Shown here one piece after another: positions 16,149 through 25,352 of a DNA stretch of 64,000 nt. Within the stretch, counting starts at the first letter, position 1, and each line of letters opens with the position of its first letter. The stretch is taken from positions 1,798,001 through 1,862,000 of the forward strand of contig NZ_CP053826.1 in NCBI RefSeq assembly GCF_013372125.1, in the 5' to 3' direction. This DNA is from Campylobacter curvus (GTDB lineage: Bacteria > Campylobacterota > Campylobacteria > Campylobacterales > Campylobacteraceae). The position numbers and the translations under genes were made by a program. The notes beneath the pieces are model-generated. The model saw nothing but the letters and a program-made list of their open reading frames with translations. It was not told where the DNA came from and did no database searches.

Positions 16149-16943
16149 CTAAACAAATATAAAGAGCAAAAATACGCCCAAAATAAGACGATACACGACA
16201 AAAGGCGTCATACTCATCCTTGAAATGATGTGCATAAAGAGCTTGACGCAGATATACGCGCTCACAGCGCTGATCAGGGCTGCAAGAGCCAGATCGCTCC
16301 ATACGTAAGAGACGTCGTGCCTTATGAGCTTGACACTCTCTAGCCCGCCCGCTAGTAAAATGATAGGGATACTCATCAAAAATGAGAAATTCGCGCTTCC
16401 TACGCGGGAAAAGCCTAAAAATAGTGCCGCACTCATCGTTACGCCGGAGCGAGAGACGCCAGGTATCAGCGCTAAAGCCTGCGCTAAACCGATGATGAGT
16501 GCCAGCTTTATAGTGACGTCATATTCGCTTTTGGTGCCAACTCTCTTATCGGCTAGATATAAGACTACGCCAAAGATTATCGTAGTGACCGCGATAACGA
16601 TGCCGCTTCTTGTATATTCTTCTATCAGACTATTAAACGCTAGACCAAAGATCCCTGCCGGTATCGTCGCAAAACAAACCGCCCAGACCAGCGTGCTGTC
16701 GCCTACTCTTTCGCGCCTTACGATAGAGGCGAAAAAGTCGCGTAAAAGCCCGAAAATACTATCTTTGAAATAAAAAACGATCGCCGTTAGCGTACCGATA
16801 TGCACCGCCACATCAAAGGCAAGCCCTTGATCGGGCCAGCCAAGTAGCTTCGGTACGAGCACGAGGTGCGCAGAGCTTGATATCGGTAGGAATTCAGTTA
16901 TGCCTTGCACCAATGAAAGAACTATGATATGAACGATATCCAT
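16149..16943 (-). CDS. uppP: Undecaprenyl-diphosphatase UppP/BacA
   Basis: Membrane phosphatase that recycles undecaprenyl diphosphate to the monophosphate carrier used for peptidoglycan and surface glycans. The 264-residue product has about eight membrane helices and both signature motifs: QGITEFLPISSSAHL near residue 14 (catalytic Glu and Ser cluster) and GVSRSGVTM near 159. Its ATG shares one base with the tkt stop (TAATG), so it is the last gene of the tkt transcription unit. Length fits the family. Confidence 0.97.
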   Translation of the reverse strand: MDIVHIIVLSLVQGITEFLPISSSAHLVLVPKLLGWPDQGLAFDVAVHIGTLTAIVFYFKDSIFGLLRDFFASIVRRERVGDSTLVWAVCFATIPAGIFGLAFNSLIEEYTRSGIVIAVTTIIFGVVLYLADKRVGTKSEYDVTIKLALIIGLAQALALIPGVSRSGVTMSAALFLGFSRVGSANFSFLMSIPIILLAGGLESVKLIRHDVSYVWSDLALAALISAVSAYICVKLFMHIISRMSMTPFVVYRLILGVFLLFIFV

Positions 16944-18853
16944 TAAAGCACACCTTTTGCAAATTCGCTTAGCGGAGTCGGCTCGAAGCCAAAATGGCTA
17001 AACAGCTCGGCGGCTTTGCCTGAAGCGCCAAAGCCTTTCATGCCGTAAACATGATCTGCAAATTTAAACCACTCAAGGCCTCTTGAGGCTTCTACGGCGA
17101 TCACGACGCTATTTTTATCTAAAATTTTATCCAGATATTCGCATGACTGCTCGCAAAGCAGATCGAAGCAAGGCGCAGAAACTACGTTCGTAGCTATGCC
17201 ATCGCCGCTTAAAATTTCATGCGCTTTGAGGCAAAGCTCGACCTCGCTGCCGCTTGCGACAAAGGTGATCTTCGCGTTTTCACTCTTTTTTAGCAGATAC
17301 GCTCCATTTTTGACCTCGCCAAAGACTCCGCCCTCAAGCGGTGCAAGCCCTTGACGAGAAAGCACGAATGCGCTTGGAGCGCCTAAATTTAGAGCCGCTT
17401 GCCAGCAAAGGACATTCTCGTTGCCATCAGCCGGACGGAAGGTGTAGAAATTCGGCATCGCACGAAACTGGCTTAGCTGCTCGATAGGCTGATGCGTCGG
17501 ACCGTCTTCGCCTACGCCGATGCTATCGTGCGTAAAGATGAAAAAGTGCTTTAGGCTCATGAGAGCGGCCATCCTGGCACTTGGCTTCAGATAATCGCTG
17601 AAAATAAAAAACGTCGCCGAGAAAGGCAAAAACAACCCGTATCTGGCAAATGCGTTATTTATCGCCGCCATCGCATGCTCGCGGATACCAAAGTGTATGT
17701 TCTTGCCGCACGGGAAGTCGCCCATGCCTTTTAGCTCGGTCTTGTTTGACGGCGCTAGATCCGCGCTACCACCGATGAAGCCGGGTAGTGCGCTTGCGAT
17801 AGCGTTTATTATCTGCCCGTTGCTGTCGCGCGTTGCTAGCTTTTTACCGTCAAATTTAGGATACTCTATCGTGCTAAAATCCGGATTTAAAAGCCCGTTT
17901 AAAATTTTGGCCTTTTCATCATCTAGCGACAAGAGTTGCTTGTTCCACTCGGCCTGTGCGAGATCTCCTCTCTCAAGAGCCCCGCGAAATCTAATAAGCA
18001 CGTCCTCATCGACATGAAATTTAAGCTCCGGATCAAAGCCTGCCGCGCTCTTTGCTGCGCGTATGACCTCTTCGCCAAGCGGCGCACCGTGTGCGTTATG
18101 ACTGCCTTCAAGCTCGCCCGCACCTTTTGCGATGCTGGTATTTGCGATGATGAGATAGGGCTTGTCTTTATTTGCCGCCTCGCTTAGAGCAAATTCTATC
18201 TCGTCGTAATCATGCCCGTTTATGCGTGCGACCTCAAATCCTTGCGCTTCGAATCTGACCTTTACATCCTCGCTCCAAGCTATGGCCGTATCGCCCTCGA
18301 TCGTGATGTGGTTTGAGTCATATATCATCACCAGGTTATCAAGCCCCAAACGCCCGGCTAAGGCACACGCCTCGTAGCTTATGCCCTCCTCCAGGTCTCC
18401 GTCTCCGCAAAGACAGTAAATTTTATGGTTTATTATCTCGTTTTCGGGCGTATTTAGGACATTTGCAGCGTATTTTGCCGCCATGGCAAAGCCTACTGCG
18501 TTCGCCACGCCTTGACCTAAAGGTCCGGTAGCTATCTCGACGCCCGGAGTGTGAATTTCAGGATGTCCCGGGGTGTTTGAGCCAAGCTGACGGAAATTTT
18601 TAAGATCCTCAAGGCTCACGTCATAACCGCTAAGATATAAAAAGCTATAAACGAGACTACTCGCGTGTCCGCCGCTAAAAACGAGCCTATCGCGATTTAG
18701 CCAGGTAGGATCTTTGGGGTTGTGTTTTAGGTGTTTCGAGAGGACGACCATTATATCGGCTAGTCCCATCGGAGCGCCCGGATGACCGGAATTTGCCGCC
18801 TGCACCATATCGGCACACAAAAATCTTATCGTATCGGCTTGTTTTTTCAGCAT
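16943..18853 (-). CDS. tkt: Transketolase
   Basis: Thiamine diphosphate enzyme of the non-oxidative pentose phosphate pathway that moves two-carbon units between sugar phosphates; in Campylobacter, which lacks parts of glycolysis, it supplies pentoses and erythrose 4-phosphate. About 636 residues with the expected motifs: ANSGHPGAPMG near 20, the ThDP-binding GDGDLEEGISYEA near 150, and FGIREHAMAAI near 390. An in-frame TTG at 18859 exists, but AAAGG six bases before the ATG at 18853 favours the latter, two bases after the ispA stop. Order ispA-tkt is as in C. jejuni. Confidence 0.96.
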   Translation of the reverse strand: MLKKQADTIRFLCADMVQAANSGHPGAPMGLADIMVVLSKHLKHNPKDPTWLNRDRLVFSGGHASSLVYSFLYLSGYDVSLEDLKNFRQLGSNTPGHPEIHTPGVEIATGPLGQGVANAVGFAMAAKYAANVLNTPENEIINHKIYCLCGDGDLEEGISYEACALAGRLGLDNLVMIYDSNHITIEGDTAIAWSEDVKVRFEAQGFEVARINGHDYDEIEFALSEAANKDKPYLIIANTSIAKGAGELEGSHNAHGAPLGEEVIRAAKSAAGFDPELKFHVDEDVLIRFRGALERGDLAQAEWNKQLLSLDDEKAKILNGLLNPDFSTIEYPKFDGKKLATRDSNGQIINAIASALPGFIGGSADLAPSNKTELKGMGDFPCGKNIHFGIREHAMAAINNAFARYGLFLPFSATFFIFSDYLKPSARMAALMSLKHFFIFTHDSIGVGEDGPTHQPIEQLSQFRAMPNFYTFRPADGNENVLCWQAALNLGAPSAFVLSRQGLAPLEGGVFGEVKNGAYLLKKSENAKITFVASGSEVELCLKAHEILSGDGIATNVVSAPCFDLLCEQSCEYLDKILDKNSVVIAVEASRGLEWFKFADHVYGMKGFGASGKAAELFSHFGFEPTPLSEFAKGVL

Positions 18854-18855
18854 TT

Positions 18856-19758
18856 TCAACCTTTCAAGTGTTTATCTATCAAATTTTCAACCACGCCGCA
18901 AACGCCCTTTGGCATATCCGAAAGCTCTCGGCGTATCTTTGCGATGAGCTCGTTTTTGCTGTCTCTAGCGCCCTTGATGCCAAGTAAATTCGTGAAAGAA
19001 TTCTTTGTAACATCGTTATGCACCGGTTTTCCGGCCTCGCTCTCGTCGCTAGTAGCGTCTATGAGGTCATCTTCTATCTGAAAGGCTAAGCCCAGATCAA
19101 GTCCGATGCCGTAGATCCGCTCGCACTGCGCCGCGTCAAGAGCTGCGATGACTGCGCCCATTTCAAGGCTTGCTGCGATCAGCTTGGCGGTCTTGTGGAT
19201 ATGCAGGAATTCTAGTTCGTCTAAATTTAGCCTTTTTTGAGCGAGACCGAGCCTATTTTTAGCGTTTTTCACATCTGCTTTATCGCTATTTTCAAAAAAG
19301 CAATCAAGCGCCTGACCAAGCACCATACCGCTAGCTCCTGCGTTGGCGCTTAAAATTTCAACGCATTTTACGACGACCGGCGCCTCCAGGTCGGCACGTG
19401 AAATTTCATAAAAAGCCTGCGTATTTAGCGCATCTCCTGCGAGTATAGCAGTGACCTCATCGTATCTCGTGTGAAGCGTAGGCACTCCGCGACGAAGCGG
19501 CGCATCGTCCATAGCGGGCAGATCGTCGTGGATGAGCGAATAAGTATGCATCATCTCAAGCCCCAGTGCCACTCGCATGGCATTTTGCGTAAGCTGCGGA
19601 CGCAAAGCATCTACGACGCCAAGCAGCAACTGAGCGCGAAAATGCTTGCCGCCCGCCTTTAGCATGACGCCAAGCGCCTCCTCGTAATACGGATGAAAGC
19701 TCGGCGCTTTGGGCAAATTTGCGTTTAGAAATTTTATGAATTCATCGAGCAAGGTCAC
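18856..19758 (-). CDS. ispA: Polyprenyl (geranyl/farnesyl) diphosphate synthase
   Basis: Chain-elongating prenyl transferase that makes farnesyl diphosphate for undecaprenyl phosphate and quinone synthesis. The 300-residue protein has the first aspartate-rich motif DDLPAMDD near 82 with an RRG following, and the second, DDLID, near 223 (FQIEDDLIDATSDE). KH and R residues for diphosphate binding are in place (GGKHFRAQLL). Its ATG overlaps the stop of the PDZ protein gene (ATGA), and tkt follows almost without gap. Chain length cannot be read from sequence with certainty; farnesyl is the usual assignment. Confidence 0.93.
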   Translation of the reverse strand: MTLLDEFIKFLNANLPKAPSFHPYYEEALGVMLKAGGKHFRAQLLLGVVDALRPQLTQNAMRVALGLEMMHTYSLIHDDLPAMDDAPLRRGVPTLHTRYDEVTAILAGDALNTQAFYEISRADLEAPVVVKCVEILSANAGASGMVLGQALDCFFENSDKADVKNAKNRLGLAQKRLNLDELEFLHIHKTAKLIAASLEMGAVIAALDAAQCERIYGIGLDLGLAFQIEDDLIDATSDESEAGKPVHNDVTKNSFTNLLGIKGARDSKNELIAKIRRELSDMPKGVCGVVENLIDKHLKG

Positions 19759-20852
19759 TTAGGAACTCTCGCAAAAAATTGAAAATCATGCCTTGTAAAT
19801 AGCAGCAAAAAGCTTTGCTGGTCGGCTATCTTTGCTAGCAAATCAGCGCGATCTACGACCTCTTCTTGATTTACCTGTAATATCCTATCGCTCACTTTTA
19901 TACCGAATTTATCGGCGTTAGAGCGCGGTTCGACCTTTGTCACGACTAGATTTTTACCTACGCTTATGCCGTAGTCTCTTAAAATTTTATCGTCCATCTG
20001 CGAGGAAATTTCACCGGGCATCATGTTTAAATTTGGCATACTCATGCTATCTGGCATCAACGCATCAAGGCTTTGGGTAAATTTTAGATCCCCAGATACC
20101 GGCACCTGATATAAAAGCTCGGCTCTGTCGCGCTTTACGATGATGTCTAGCTTGCTGCCTTTTGGCGCAAAGAGTATCGCCTCGTTTAGCTCTCTTAGGC
20201 TCTTTGGCGTTTTGGAGTTTATGCTGATAAGCTCGTCATTTACCATCAGCATCTTGCCTCGGCCCAAAGGATCGACCGACGCCACGAAAAATTTGCCGTC
20301 TTTTGGTAAAAATTTCACGCCTATATCGCCGTAATACACATCATCATACGCCGCAAAATGCTTTAAATAGCGGTTCGGGATAAATTTATCGCCGCCCACG
20401 CTTATGCCTATCATCTTGCAGCAAGGGGTATTTATCTCGCCAGTCGCGTTATACTCGAAGCTAAGCGTGTCAAATTCGCCTAAATTTTGCCCGAGCGCTT
20501 TTATGTGGCCCATTTTCGTGTTATTGTTATCGCTTAAGATCCCGACCCAAGTGCTCTTTTTTATGCGCTCCTCGTTCGTCTCGTCAGCCATCGCGGCGGG
20601 GCTTAGATCGCTGTTTGAGCGCACGAGATAAAGCTGCAAATAAGGATCGAATTTCACATAGTCGTTTATCGGGGCTTCGCCGTTTTTAGGCACGGCGATG
20701 AGATCCTTGGTGAGCACGACGCCAAAATGGTTATTCACAGCCACGATAGAATTTTTGTTTTTTTCGTAGCAGGCGTGGAAATCGTCTTGAGTCGGGCGCG
20801 GATCGGCAAAAAGCCAAAGACCAAAGCAGATGAGTAAAAGGAGCTTTTTCAC
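19755..20852 (-). CDS. Periplasmic PDZ-domain protein
   Basis: A 365-residue exported protein of unknown role, homologous by position to the C. jejuni gene between ybaB and ispA. A signal peptide (1-16) is followed by about 130 residues of unrecognised fold with a Cys-Cys pair (NTPCCKMIG). A PDZ-like segment lies near residues 175-250 (GVKFLPKDGKFFVASVDPLG) and a second at the C-terminus (GKNLVVTKVEPRSNADKFG, SDRILQVNQEEV). No protease triad is visible, so it is not an HtrA-type protease; a scaffold or chaperone role is possible. Confidence 0.75.
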   Translation of the reverse strand: MKKLLLLICFGLWLFADPRPTQDDFHACYEKNKNSIVAVNNHFGVVLTKDLIAVPKNGEAPINDYVKFDPYLQLYLVRSNSDLSPAAMADETNEERIKKSTWVGILSDNNNTKMGHIKALGQNLGEFDTLSFEYNATGEINTPCCKMIGISVGGDKFIPNRYLKHFAAYDDVYYGDIGVKFLPKDGKFFVASVDPLGRGKMLMVNDELISINSKTPKSLRELNEAILFAPKGSKLDIIVKRDRAELLYQVPVSGDLKFTQSLDALMPDSMSMPNLNMMPGEISSQMDDKILRDYGISVGKNLVVTKVEPRSNADKFGIKVSDRILQVNQEEVVDRADLLAKIADQQSFLLLFTRHDFQFFARVPK

Positions 20853-20854
20853 GT

Positions 20855-21172
20855 TTATCCTTTAAAGCCAAAGTCGCCAAGACCGCCCAGCATCCTGCCG
20901 GCTATCGCCTTTTTGTCGTCCTCGGCCATTTTTAAAACGTCGTTTATCGCGCTTATGAGTAAAATTTGCAGACTCTCTTTATCTTCGAGCAAGCTATCAT
21001 CGATCGTGATATCCAAAATTTCGCCCTTGCCGTTTGCTTTGACACTGACTAGTCCACCGCCGCTTTTTGCGCCGAATTCTTTATTCAGGCTCTCGGCCTC
21101 CAGCGCCTGAGCTTGCTCTTTGGCTTTTTCAAGCACTTCGCCCATCTTAGAAAAGTCAAATCCCTCAAACAT
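20855..21172 (-). CDS. YbaB/EbfC family nucleoid-associated protein
   Basis: Small DNA-binding protein of the YbaB/EbfC family, about 105 residues when started at the ATG at 21172 (MFEGFDFSKM); AAAGGTG lies five bases upstream. An upstream in-frame start at 21232 would add an unlikely cysteine-rich leader. Family features are the N-terminal Lys/Glu/Ala-rich helix, the central VKANGKGEILDITIDDSLL strand region and the glycine-rich end. It sits two bases before the PDZ gene and after panD, the same order as in C. jejuni. Confidence 0.9.
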   Translation of the reverse strand: MFEGFDFSKMGEVLEKAKEQAQALEAESLNKEFGAKSGGGLVSVKANGKGEILDITIDDSLLEDKESLQILLISAINDVLKMAEDDKKAIAGRMLGGLGDFGFKG

Positions 21173-21262
21173 AAAAACACCTTTGAAATTTTGACAGATT
21201 ATAACACAAGCTTGCTTAGGTTTTAGGCCCAAGCCCTTTTGCGCCCGTTAAAATTTGCGATT

Positions 21263-21610
21263 TTATTTTTTGATCATTTCGTTTTTCGCATTTACGTGCA
21301 CGATGGTCGGGCTGAATTTCTTGGCTTTTTTAAATTTCATGCTAGCATACGCCACGATGATGACGATGTCGCCTATGCAGACCTTGCGTGCAGCTGCGCC
21401 GTTTAGGCAGATCTCGCCCTTTTTGCCCTTGATGACGTAGGTGGCGAAGCGCTCGCCGTTATTCACGTCTAAAATTTCGACCTTTTGATTTTCCAGTAAA
21501 TTTGCCGCACGCATGAGCTCCTCGTCTATCGTGATCGAGCCTACGTAGTTTAAATTTGCGTCCGTGACGGTAGCGCGGTGAATTTTACTGGATAAAATTT
21601 CTACTCTCAT
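21263..21610 (-). CDS. panD: Aspartate 1-decarboxylase
   Basis: Pyruvoyl enzyme that makes beta-alanine from aspartate for pantothenate and CoA. The 115-residue proenzyme has the self-cleavage site Gly24-Ser25 (NYVGSITID), Lys9 and the Tyr/Asn/Gly residues of the family ([20 protein letters not shown]). Length is typical. It lies between murE and ybaB on the same strand; about 90 bases separate it from each, so it may belong to the same transcription unit. Confidence 0.96.
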   Translation of the reverse strand: MRVEILSSKIHRATVTDANLNYVGSITIDEELMRAANLLENQKVEILDVNNGERFATYVIKGKKGEICLNGAAARKVCIGDIVIIVAYASMKFKKAKKFSPTIVHVNAKNEMIKK

Positions 21611-21708
21611 GATTTTCCTTCGGTTCTTGTTTCAATAAAACATTGATGCCCTAAATAGGCGATTTGCGACCTCGTCTAGCAAGTAGCTATTATCACGCCA
21701 GGCGAAAT

Positions 21709-23007
21709 TTAGCCCTCTAAAGACAGGTCCTTTAAAACGACTTCTTTATCGCTGAATGGATATTTTACGCCCTTGATCTCTTGATACTCCTCATCGCCCT
21801 TGCCAAGTATCACGAGCGCCCAGCCAGCACCCAGCTCTTTTAGCCTGCCAAGCCCCAGCTCTATCGCCTTTTTACGATCACTTATGCGCGATACGTTTTC
21901 ATCCATGCGCATGCCGCCGCAAATTTCATCTATTATCGCTTCTGGATCTTCGCTTCTTGGATTGTCGCTGGTGACGATACAGATCTGAGCGTATCTTTGC
22001 GCTATAGCACCCATTTTCGGGCGTTTGGTGTTATCTCTATCGCCGCCCGCGCCAAAGATCACGATGAGATTTAGATGGCGCAGCGCATTTAGCACTTTTT
22101 CTATCCCGTCAGGCGTATGAGCGAAGTCCACGATCACCAAAGGCTCTCTACTCACGACCTCGACGCGTCCGTCCACTCCGCTAAATTTACTGATCGCCTT
22201 TGCAAGCTTGGAGCTTTCAGGCTTTGCTAGCAAGCATACCGCGCCTAGTGCGGCGATAAGGTTGTAAAGATTAAATTCCCCCTGAAGCGGCGAATCTATC
22301 TGCACATCGCCGTTTGGCGTTTTTATGACAGCATCGATGCCGCCCTTTAGACCGTAAGCGACCGGGGCGAAAGAAGCGGGCTTCTTAAGCGAATAAGTAT
22401 AAGCGTTTTTAGGGTTAAATTTTATCCCGCCGTCATCGATATTTATGAGCTTTAGGCTATCGTCGTCAAAAAAGCTCGACTTTACGCGCGCATACTCCTG
22501 CATGCTCTTGTGATAGTCGAGGTGATCCTGGGTCAAATTTGTAAAAATTTTAAGTGCGAATTTCAGGCTCTCGATGCGTTTTTGATCTATCGCATGGGAG
22601 CTTACCTCCATTACGAAGTATTCGCAGCCTCGCTGGCTTGCGGCTTTTAGATACCAAAGCGTCTGCAAGATCGCGCTAGTAGTCAGCGCCTTTTCGTCTA
22701 TGCGCTCGCCCTCTATGAACGCACCGCGTGTGCCGCTAAGAGCGCACTTATGACCAAGCGTTCTTAAGGTCTCGTAAATCGCTGCGGCGGTCGTAGTTTT
22801 GCCGTTAGTGCCGGTGATACCAACGATCTTGATATTTTCATCAATATTTAAAATTTTCTTGCACTCTTCAAGACCGATGAGCTTCGCGCCCCTTTTTACG
22901 GCATCGTGGGAAAATTTAGAATTTGCATGCGTTTGCACGAAAAAGCAGCCGCTCTCGCACTCGTTCGAGTTGTCCGTCAAGAAATTTGCGTCAATGGATA
23001 TTTTCAT
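21709..23007 (-). CDS. murE: UDP-MurNAc-tripeptide synthetase MurE (meso-DAP adding)
   Basis: Cytoplasmic ligase that adds meso-diaminopimelate to UDP-MurNAc-L-Ala-D-Glu. The P-loop reads GITGTNGKTT near residue 64; the EVSSHA(I)D segment carries the carbamylated-lysine neighbourhood, and DNPRSEDP near 350 is the motif specific for meso-DAP. At 432 residues it lacks part of the N-terminal domain found in E. coli MurE (about 495), a feature shared with other Campylobacter. Its start overlaps the preceding TPR-like gene by 17 bases. Confidence 0.96.
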   Translation of the reverse strand: MKISIDANFLTDNSNECESGCFFVQTHANSKFSHDAVKRGAKLIGLEECKKILNIDENIKIVGITGTNGKTTTAAAIYETLRTLGHKCALSGTRGAFIEGERIDEKALTTSAILQTLWYLKAASQRGCEYFVMEVSSHAIDQKRIESLKFALKIFTNLTQDHLDYHKSMQEYARVKSSFFDDDSLKLINIDDGGIKFNPKNAYTYSLKKPASFAPVAYGLKGGIDAVIKTPNGDVQIDSPLQGEFNLYNLIAALGAVCLLAKPESSKLAKAISKFSGVDGRVEVVSREPLVIVDFAHTPDGIEKVLNALRHLNLIVIFGAGGDRDNTKRPKMGAIAQRYAQICIVTSDNPRSEDPEAIIDEICGGMRMDENVSRISDRKKAIELGLGRLKELGAGWALVILGKGDEEYQEIKGVKYPFSDKEVVLKDLSLEG

Positions 23008-23557
23008 CGCCCTGTCTTTTTTGTATCTCTTTTAAAAGTGCACCTATGCGCTCGTCCCCGCTAAACATCACGGCTGCGCTCTCAAGGTAGTTCATACCCA
23101 TTTCGAGGAAATTATTTTTTATGAGATTTTCTAAAAATTCTAAAAAATCATCCTTGTTCGAGATCATGACCTTGGTCGAAAACATGATGTTTTCAAAGAC
23201 TTTTTTGAAATTCCCCTCGCGCCAGACGGCCTCTTTAAAGTCCTCATAGCTGATCGCGTCTTGCTCCTCAAAGTCATCCTCAGAGACGATCCTGGACTCC
23301 AAGACCTCCAAAATTTCGTCGAAATTTCCTTTGGTATCGCCGCGCCTATCCTTATTTATGAAATACTCAAAGAGCATCCTTGCCTCTTCAGGGCTTTCTT
23401 GCGCGAGCGAGCAAAGCTGGATGAAAAATAGCACGTTTTTATCTTTGCTGGTCTCATAAGCGAGCGAGAAATATGTCATCGCCTCGCGAAATTTGGCTTT
23501 TTTGAAATTTTTTATGCCAAGTTTTTTATAATCAATCAAATTTGACCTCTTCTCCAA
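22991..23557 (-). CDS. Conserved hypothetical protein, TPR-like
   Basis: A 188-residue cytoplasmic protein, probably all helical. Residues 8-45 (YKKLGIKNFKKAKFREAMTYF) fit one tetratricopeptide-like helix pair; the rest is rich in Glu, Lys and Phe without known catalytic motifs. It overlaps both the NifU-like gene (26 bases) and murE (17 bases), so the three are translationally linked. The same trio occurs in C. jejuni, where its function is likewise unknown. Confidence 0.8.
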   Translation of the reverse strand: MEKRSNLIDYKKLGIKNFKKAKFREAMTYFSLAYETSKDKNVLFFIQLCSLAQESPEEARMLFEYFINKDRRGDTKGNFDEILEVLESRIVSEDDFEEQDAISYEDFKEAVWREGNFKKVFENIMFSTKVMISNKDDFLEFLENLIKNNFLEMGMNYLESAAVMFSGDERIGALLKEIQKRQGDENIH

Positions 23558-23801
23558 GGGGGATATTCACGACCTCAAGCTCGGGGTGGATATCTATGCG
23601 AAGTTGGCGCTCGATGCCGTATTTTAGGGTCGTCGTGCTCGCCGCGCAGCCGTGGCAATGTCCGGTAAGGCGCAGATAAATTTTGCCGTTTTTTATGCCT
23701 AAAAGCTCCATGCCTCCACCGTCGTTCTCAAGCATCGGTAGCACCTTTTGCAGGCTCGCCGTGACAGGCTTTAAAAGCTCTTCGTCGCTAAATGGTATCA
23801 T
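23532..23801 (-). CDS. NifU C-terminal domain protein (Fe-S scaffold, NfuA-like)
   Basis: An 89-residue protein consisting only of the NifU C-terminal (Nfu) domain, with the cluster-binding motif CHGCAAST near residue 49 (CXXC). It can assemble and hand over iron-sulfur clusters in the cytoplasm, for which this genome has many clients. A -10 box TATAAT on the minus strand at 23828-23833 precedes it, so it probably starts the nifU-TPR-murE unit. Element copy 2 begins about 86 bases upstream of the ATG. Confidence 0.9.
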   Translation of the reverse strand: MIPFSDEELLKPVTASLQKVLPMLENDGGGMELLGIKNGKIYLRLTGHCHGCAASTTTLKYGIERQLRIDIHPELEVVNIPLGEEVKFD

Positions 23802-23827
23802 GTTTTACCTCTTGAAATTTTTGGGTT

Positions 23828-23833
23828 ATTATA
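23828..23833 (-). promoter_or_regulatory. -10 box of the nifU-TPR-murE unit
   Basis: Perfect TATAAT on the minus strand in the context GTGTATAATAACC, about 27 bases before the NifU-like start. No clear -35 box, as is common in Campylobacter. Confidence 0.6.
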
Positions 23834-23887
23834 CACTTTTTGGCAAAAGAAAATTTAAAGTGCTTATTTTGCCGTGATTATTTTTAT

Positions 23888-24072
23888 GGCTCTATTATAA
23901 TAAATCATTGACACTTACTTCGCAAACCATGTTCGCTCCGCAAGACGCCGAACATATAGCACGATTTACGCGGTCAGCTGCCGCTTCCCTGCAAATCGGC
24001 GACGATAGTGTCGCTTCACAAGGTTTGACTTCGCTTTAAGAGCTGAAAATAAATAAATATTTTAACAGAGCC
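23888..24072 (+). mobile_element. MITE-like element copy 2
   Basis: A 185-bp copy with ends GGCTCTATTATAATA and TTTTAACAGAGCC and an exact 8-bp target duplication ATTTTTAT (23880-23887, 24073-24080). It is very close to copy 1 over the first 150 bases. Its L end, reading outward as TTATTATAATAGAGCC, faces the NifU-like gene. Confidence 0.9.
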
Positions 24073-24344
24073 ATTTTTATAAAAATTAAGAAAACGAACG
24101 ATCCGCTTACAGTGGCGTTTAATAAAGCTTTATTGAGCAAAACGACATCTGTAAGGGGCGGCTCCACTGCTTACAAGAGTAGGAAATTCGATCTGTATTC
24201 AAGTAACGTAGGACAAAGCCTGACTTATTGTTTCGTAGCTCTTAAGGACGCTTCATAAGGTGCTCAAATCCGGGCAAAATTTTACATTTAGTTTTAGTAT
24301 ATACGAGTCGGACGAAATTTAGCATGCAACAGATAAAAGCGCAT
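24073..24344. other. gene-free spacer
   Basis: About 270 bases with no plausible gene on either strand. A palindrome TAATAAAGCTTTATT lies near 24120-24134. Nothing else recognised. Confidence 0.4.
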
Positions 24345-24872
24345 CTAAACCGAAGCGATAAAATCGATATACGTAGGCACGCTCGCCTCTATACGCTCTG
24401 GCGTGGCTTTAAATTCCGCGTCGTAAAATGCTACGAAATTTTTATAATTTGCGCCGCAGTAGCCAAAAGTTATCTCAAACGGTACTAAAATTTCCTTTAA
24501 AGAGTAGTGATATTTGCCTGTTCTGGTATAGTTTTTCTCGCCTATACCAGCACTCACAGCCAAGCCCATATTGCGACCTTTGAGTGCTTCGTCGCCCTTA
24601 CCGTAAGCCCAACCGTCCGTGAATACATCATCAAGCCATTTTTTCATTAGCGGCGGGCAATTAAACCAATATATCGGAAACTGCAAAACAATGCTACCAT
24701 GCGCCTCGATCAGCGCCTGTTCTTTTTTTACGTCTATGATCTCTTGTGAATACTCGCCGTATATGTCGTGGATAGTAAATTTATCAGGATACTTTATTGC
24801 TTCTTGTATCCAGCGCTTATTTACTTTCGAATCCTTTAAGGATGGATGCGCCAAGACTATGAGAGTTTTCAT
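24345..24872 (-). CDS. NAD(P)H-dependent oxidoreductase, flavodoxin-like fold
   Basis: A 175-residue FMN-binding quinone reductase of the KefF / YwrO / MdaB-type family. Visible features are the start MKTLIVLAHPSL with the phosphate-binding loop, the QFPIYWFNCPPLMKKWLDDVF signature near residues 70-90, and AVSAGIGEKNY. It likely reduces quinones with two electrons and protects against oxidative or electrophile stress. It stands alone, with a gene-free region before it and the L17 terminator after it. The precise substrate cannot be read. Confidence 0.85.
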   Translation of the reverse strand: MKTLIVLAHPSLKDSKVNKRWIQEAIKYPDKFTIHDIYGEYSQEIIDVKKEQALIEAHGSIVLQFPIYWFNCPPLMKKWLDDVFTDGWAYGKGDEALKGRNMGLAVSAGIGEKNYTRTGKYHYSLKEILVPFEITFGYCGANYKNFVAFYDAEFKATPERIEASVPTYIDFIASV

Positions 24873-24950
24873 TTTATCTCCTAAATTTTAAAATTTGGAG
24901 ACGATTATAAGACGTTATTAATAACAAAAGGTATAAAAATAAGGGGAAGC

Positions 24951-24972
24951 AGAGGGCAAAATTTAGCCCTCT
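24951..24972 (-). terminator. terminator of the ribosomal protein cluster
   Basis: AGAGGGC (24951-24957) pairs with GCCCTCT (24966-24972) around an 8-base loop, 12 bases after the rplQ stop; TTATTTTTATA follows some 10 bases later on the minus strand. Confidence 0.7.
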
Positions 24973-24984
24973 ATTTGAATTTAG

Positions 24985-25341
24985 TTATTCGCTTACCAAT
25001 TCGATATATGCCATCTCTGCAGCATCGCCACGGCGGATGCGGGTTTTGATTATCCTTGTGTAGCCGCCGTTTCGCTCTTTAAATTTAGGAGCGACTTCAG
25101 TAACCAACCTATTTGTACTCTCTTTGTCTTGCAAAGCGGCAAAAACCGCTCTGTGAGCGTTAGAGTCACCTTTTCTGGCTCTTGTGATGAGCTTTTCGAC
25201 ATAGCTTCTAAGCTCTTTAGCTTTTGGCAGTGTCGTCTCTATTTTTTCGTTTTTGATGATCGCGATAGCTAAATTTTTAAGCAACGCGGATCTATGAGAT
25301 GACGTTCTACCAAGTTTTCGATATCCGTGTTTATGTCTCAT
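24985..25341 (-). CDS. rplQ: Ribosomal protein bL17
   Basis: Large-subunit protein near the exit tunnel, 118 residues. The start [17 protein letters not shown] is diagnostic for L17. It is the last gene of the alpha operon, 11 bases after rpoA, and is followed by a terminator hairpin. Confidence 0.98.
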   Translation of the reverse strand: MRHKHGYRKLGRTSSHRSALLKNLAIAIIKNEKIETTLPKAKELRSYVEKLITRARKGDSNAHRAVFAALQDKESTNRLVTEVAPKFKERNGGYTRIIKTRIRRGDAAEMAYIELVSE

Positions 25342-25352
25342 TTATTGTCCTT

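Noticed and set aside
24073-24344. Possible small RNA or tRNA-like gene
   Set aside because: No cloverleaf, terminator or promoter pattern could be supported.
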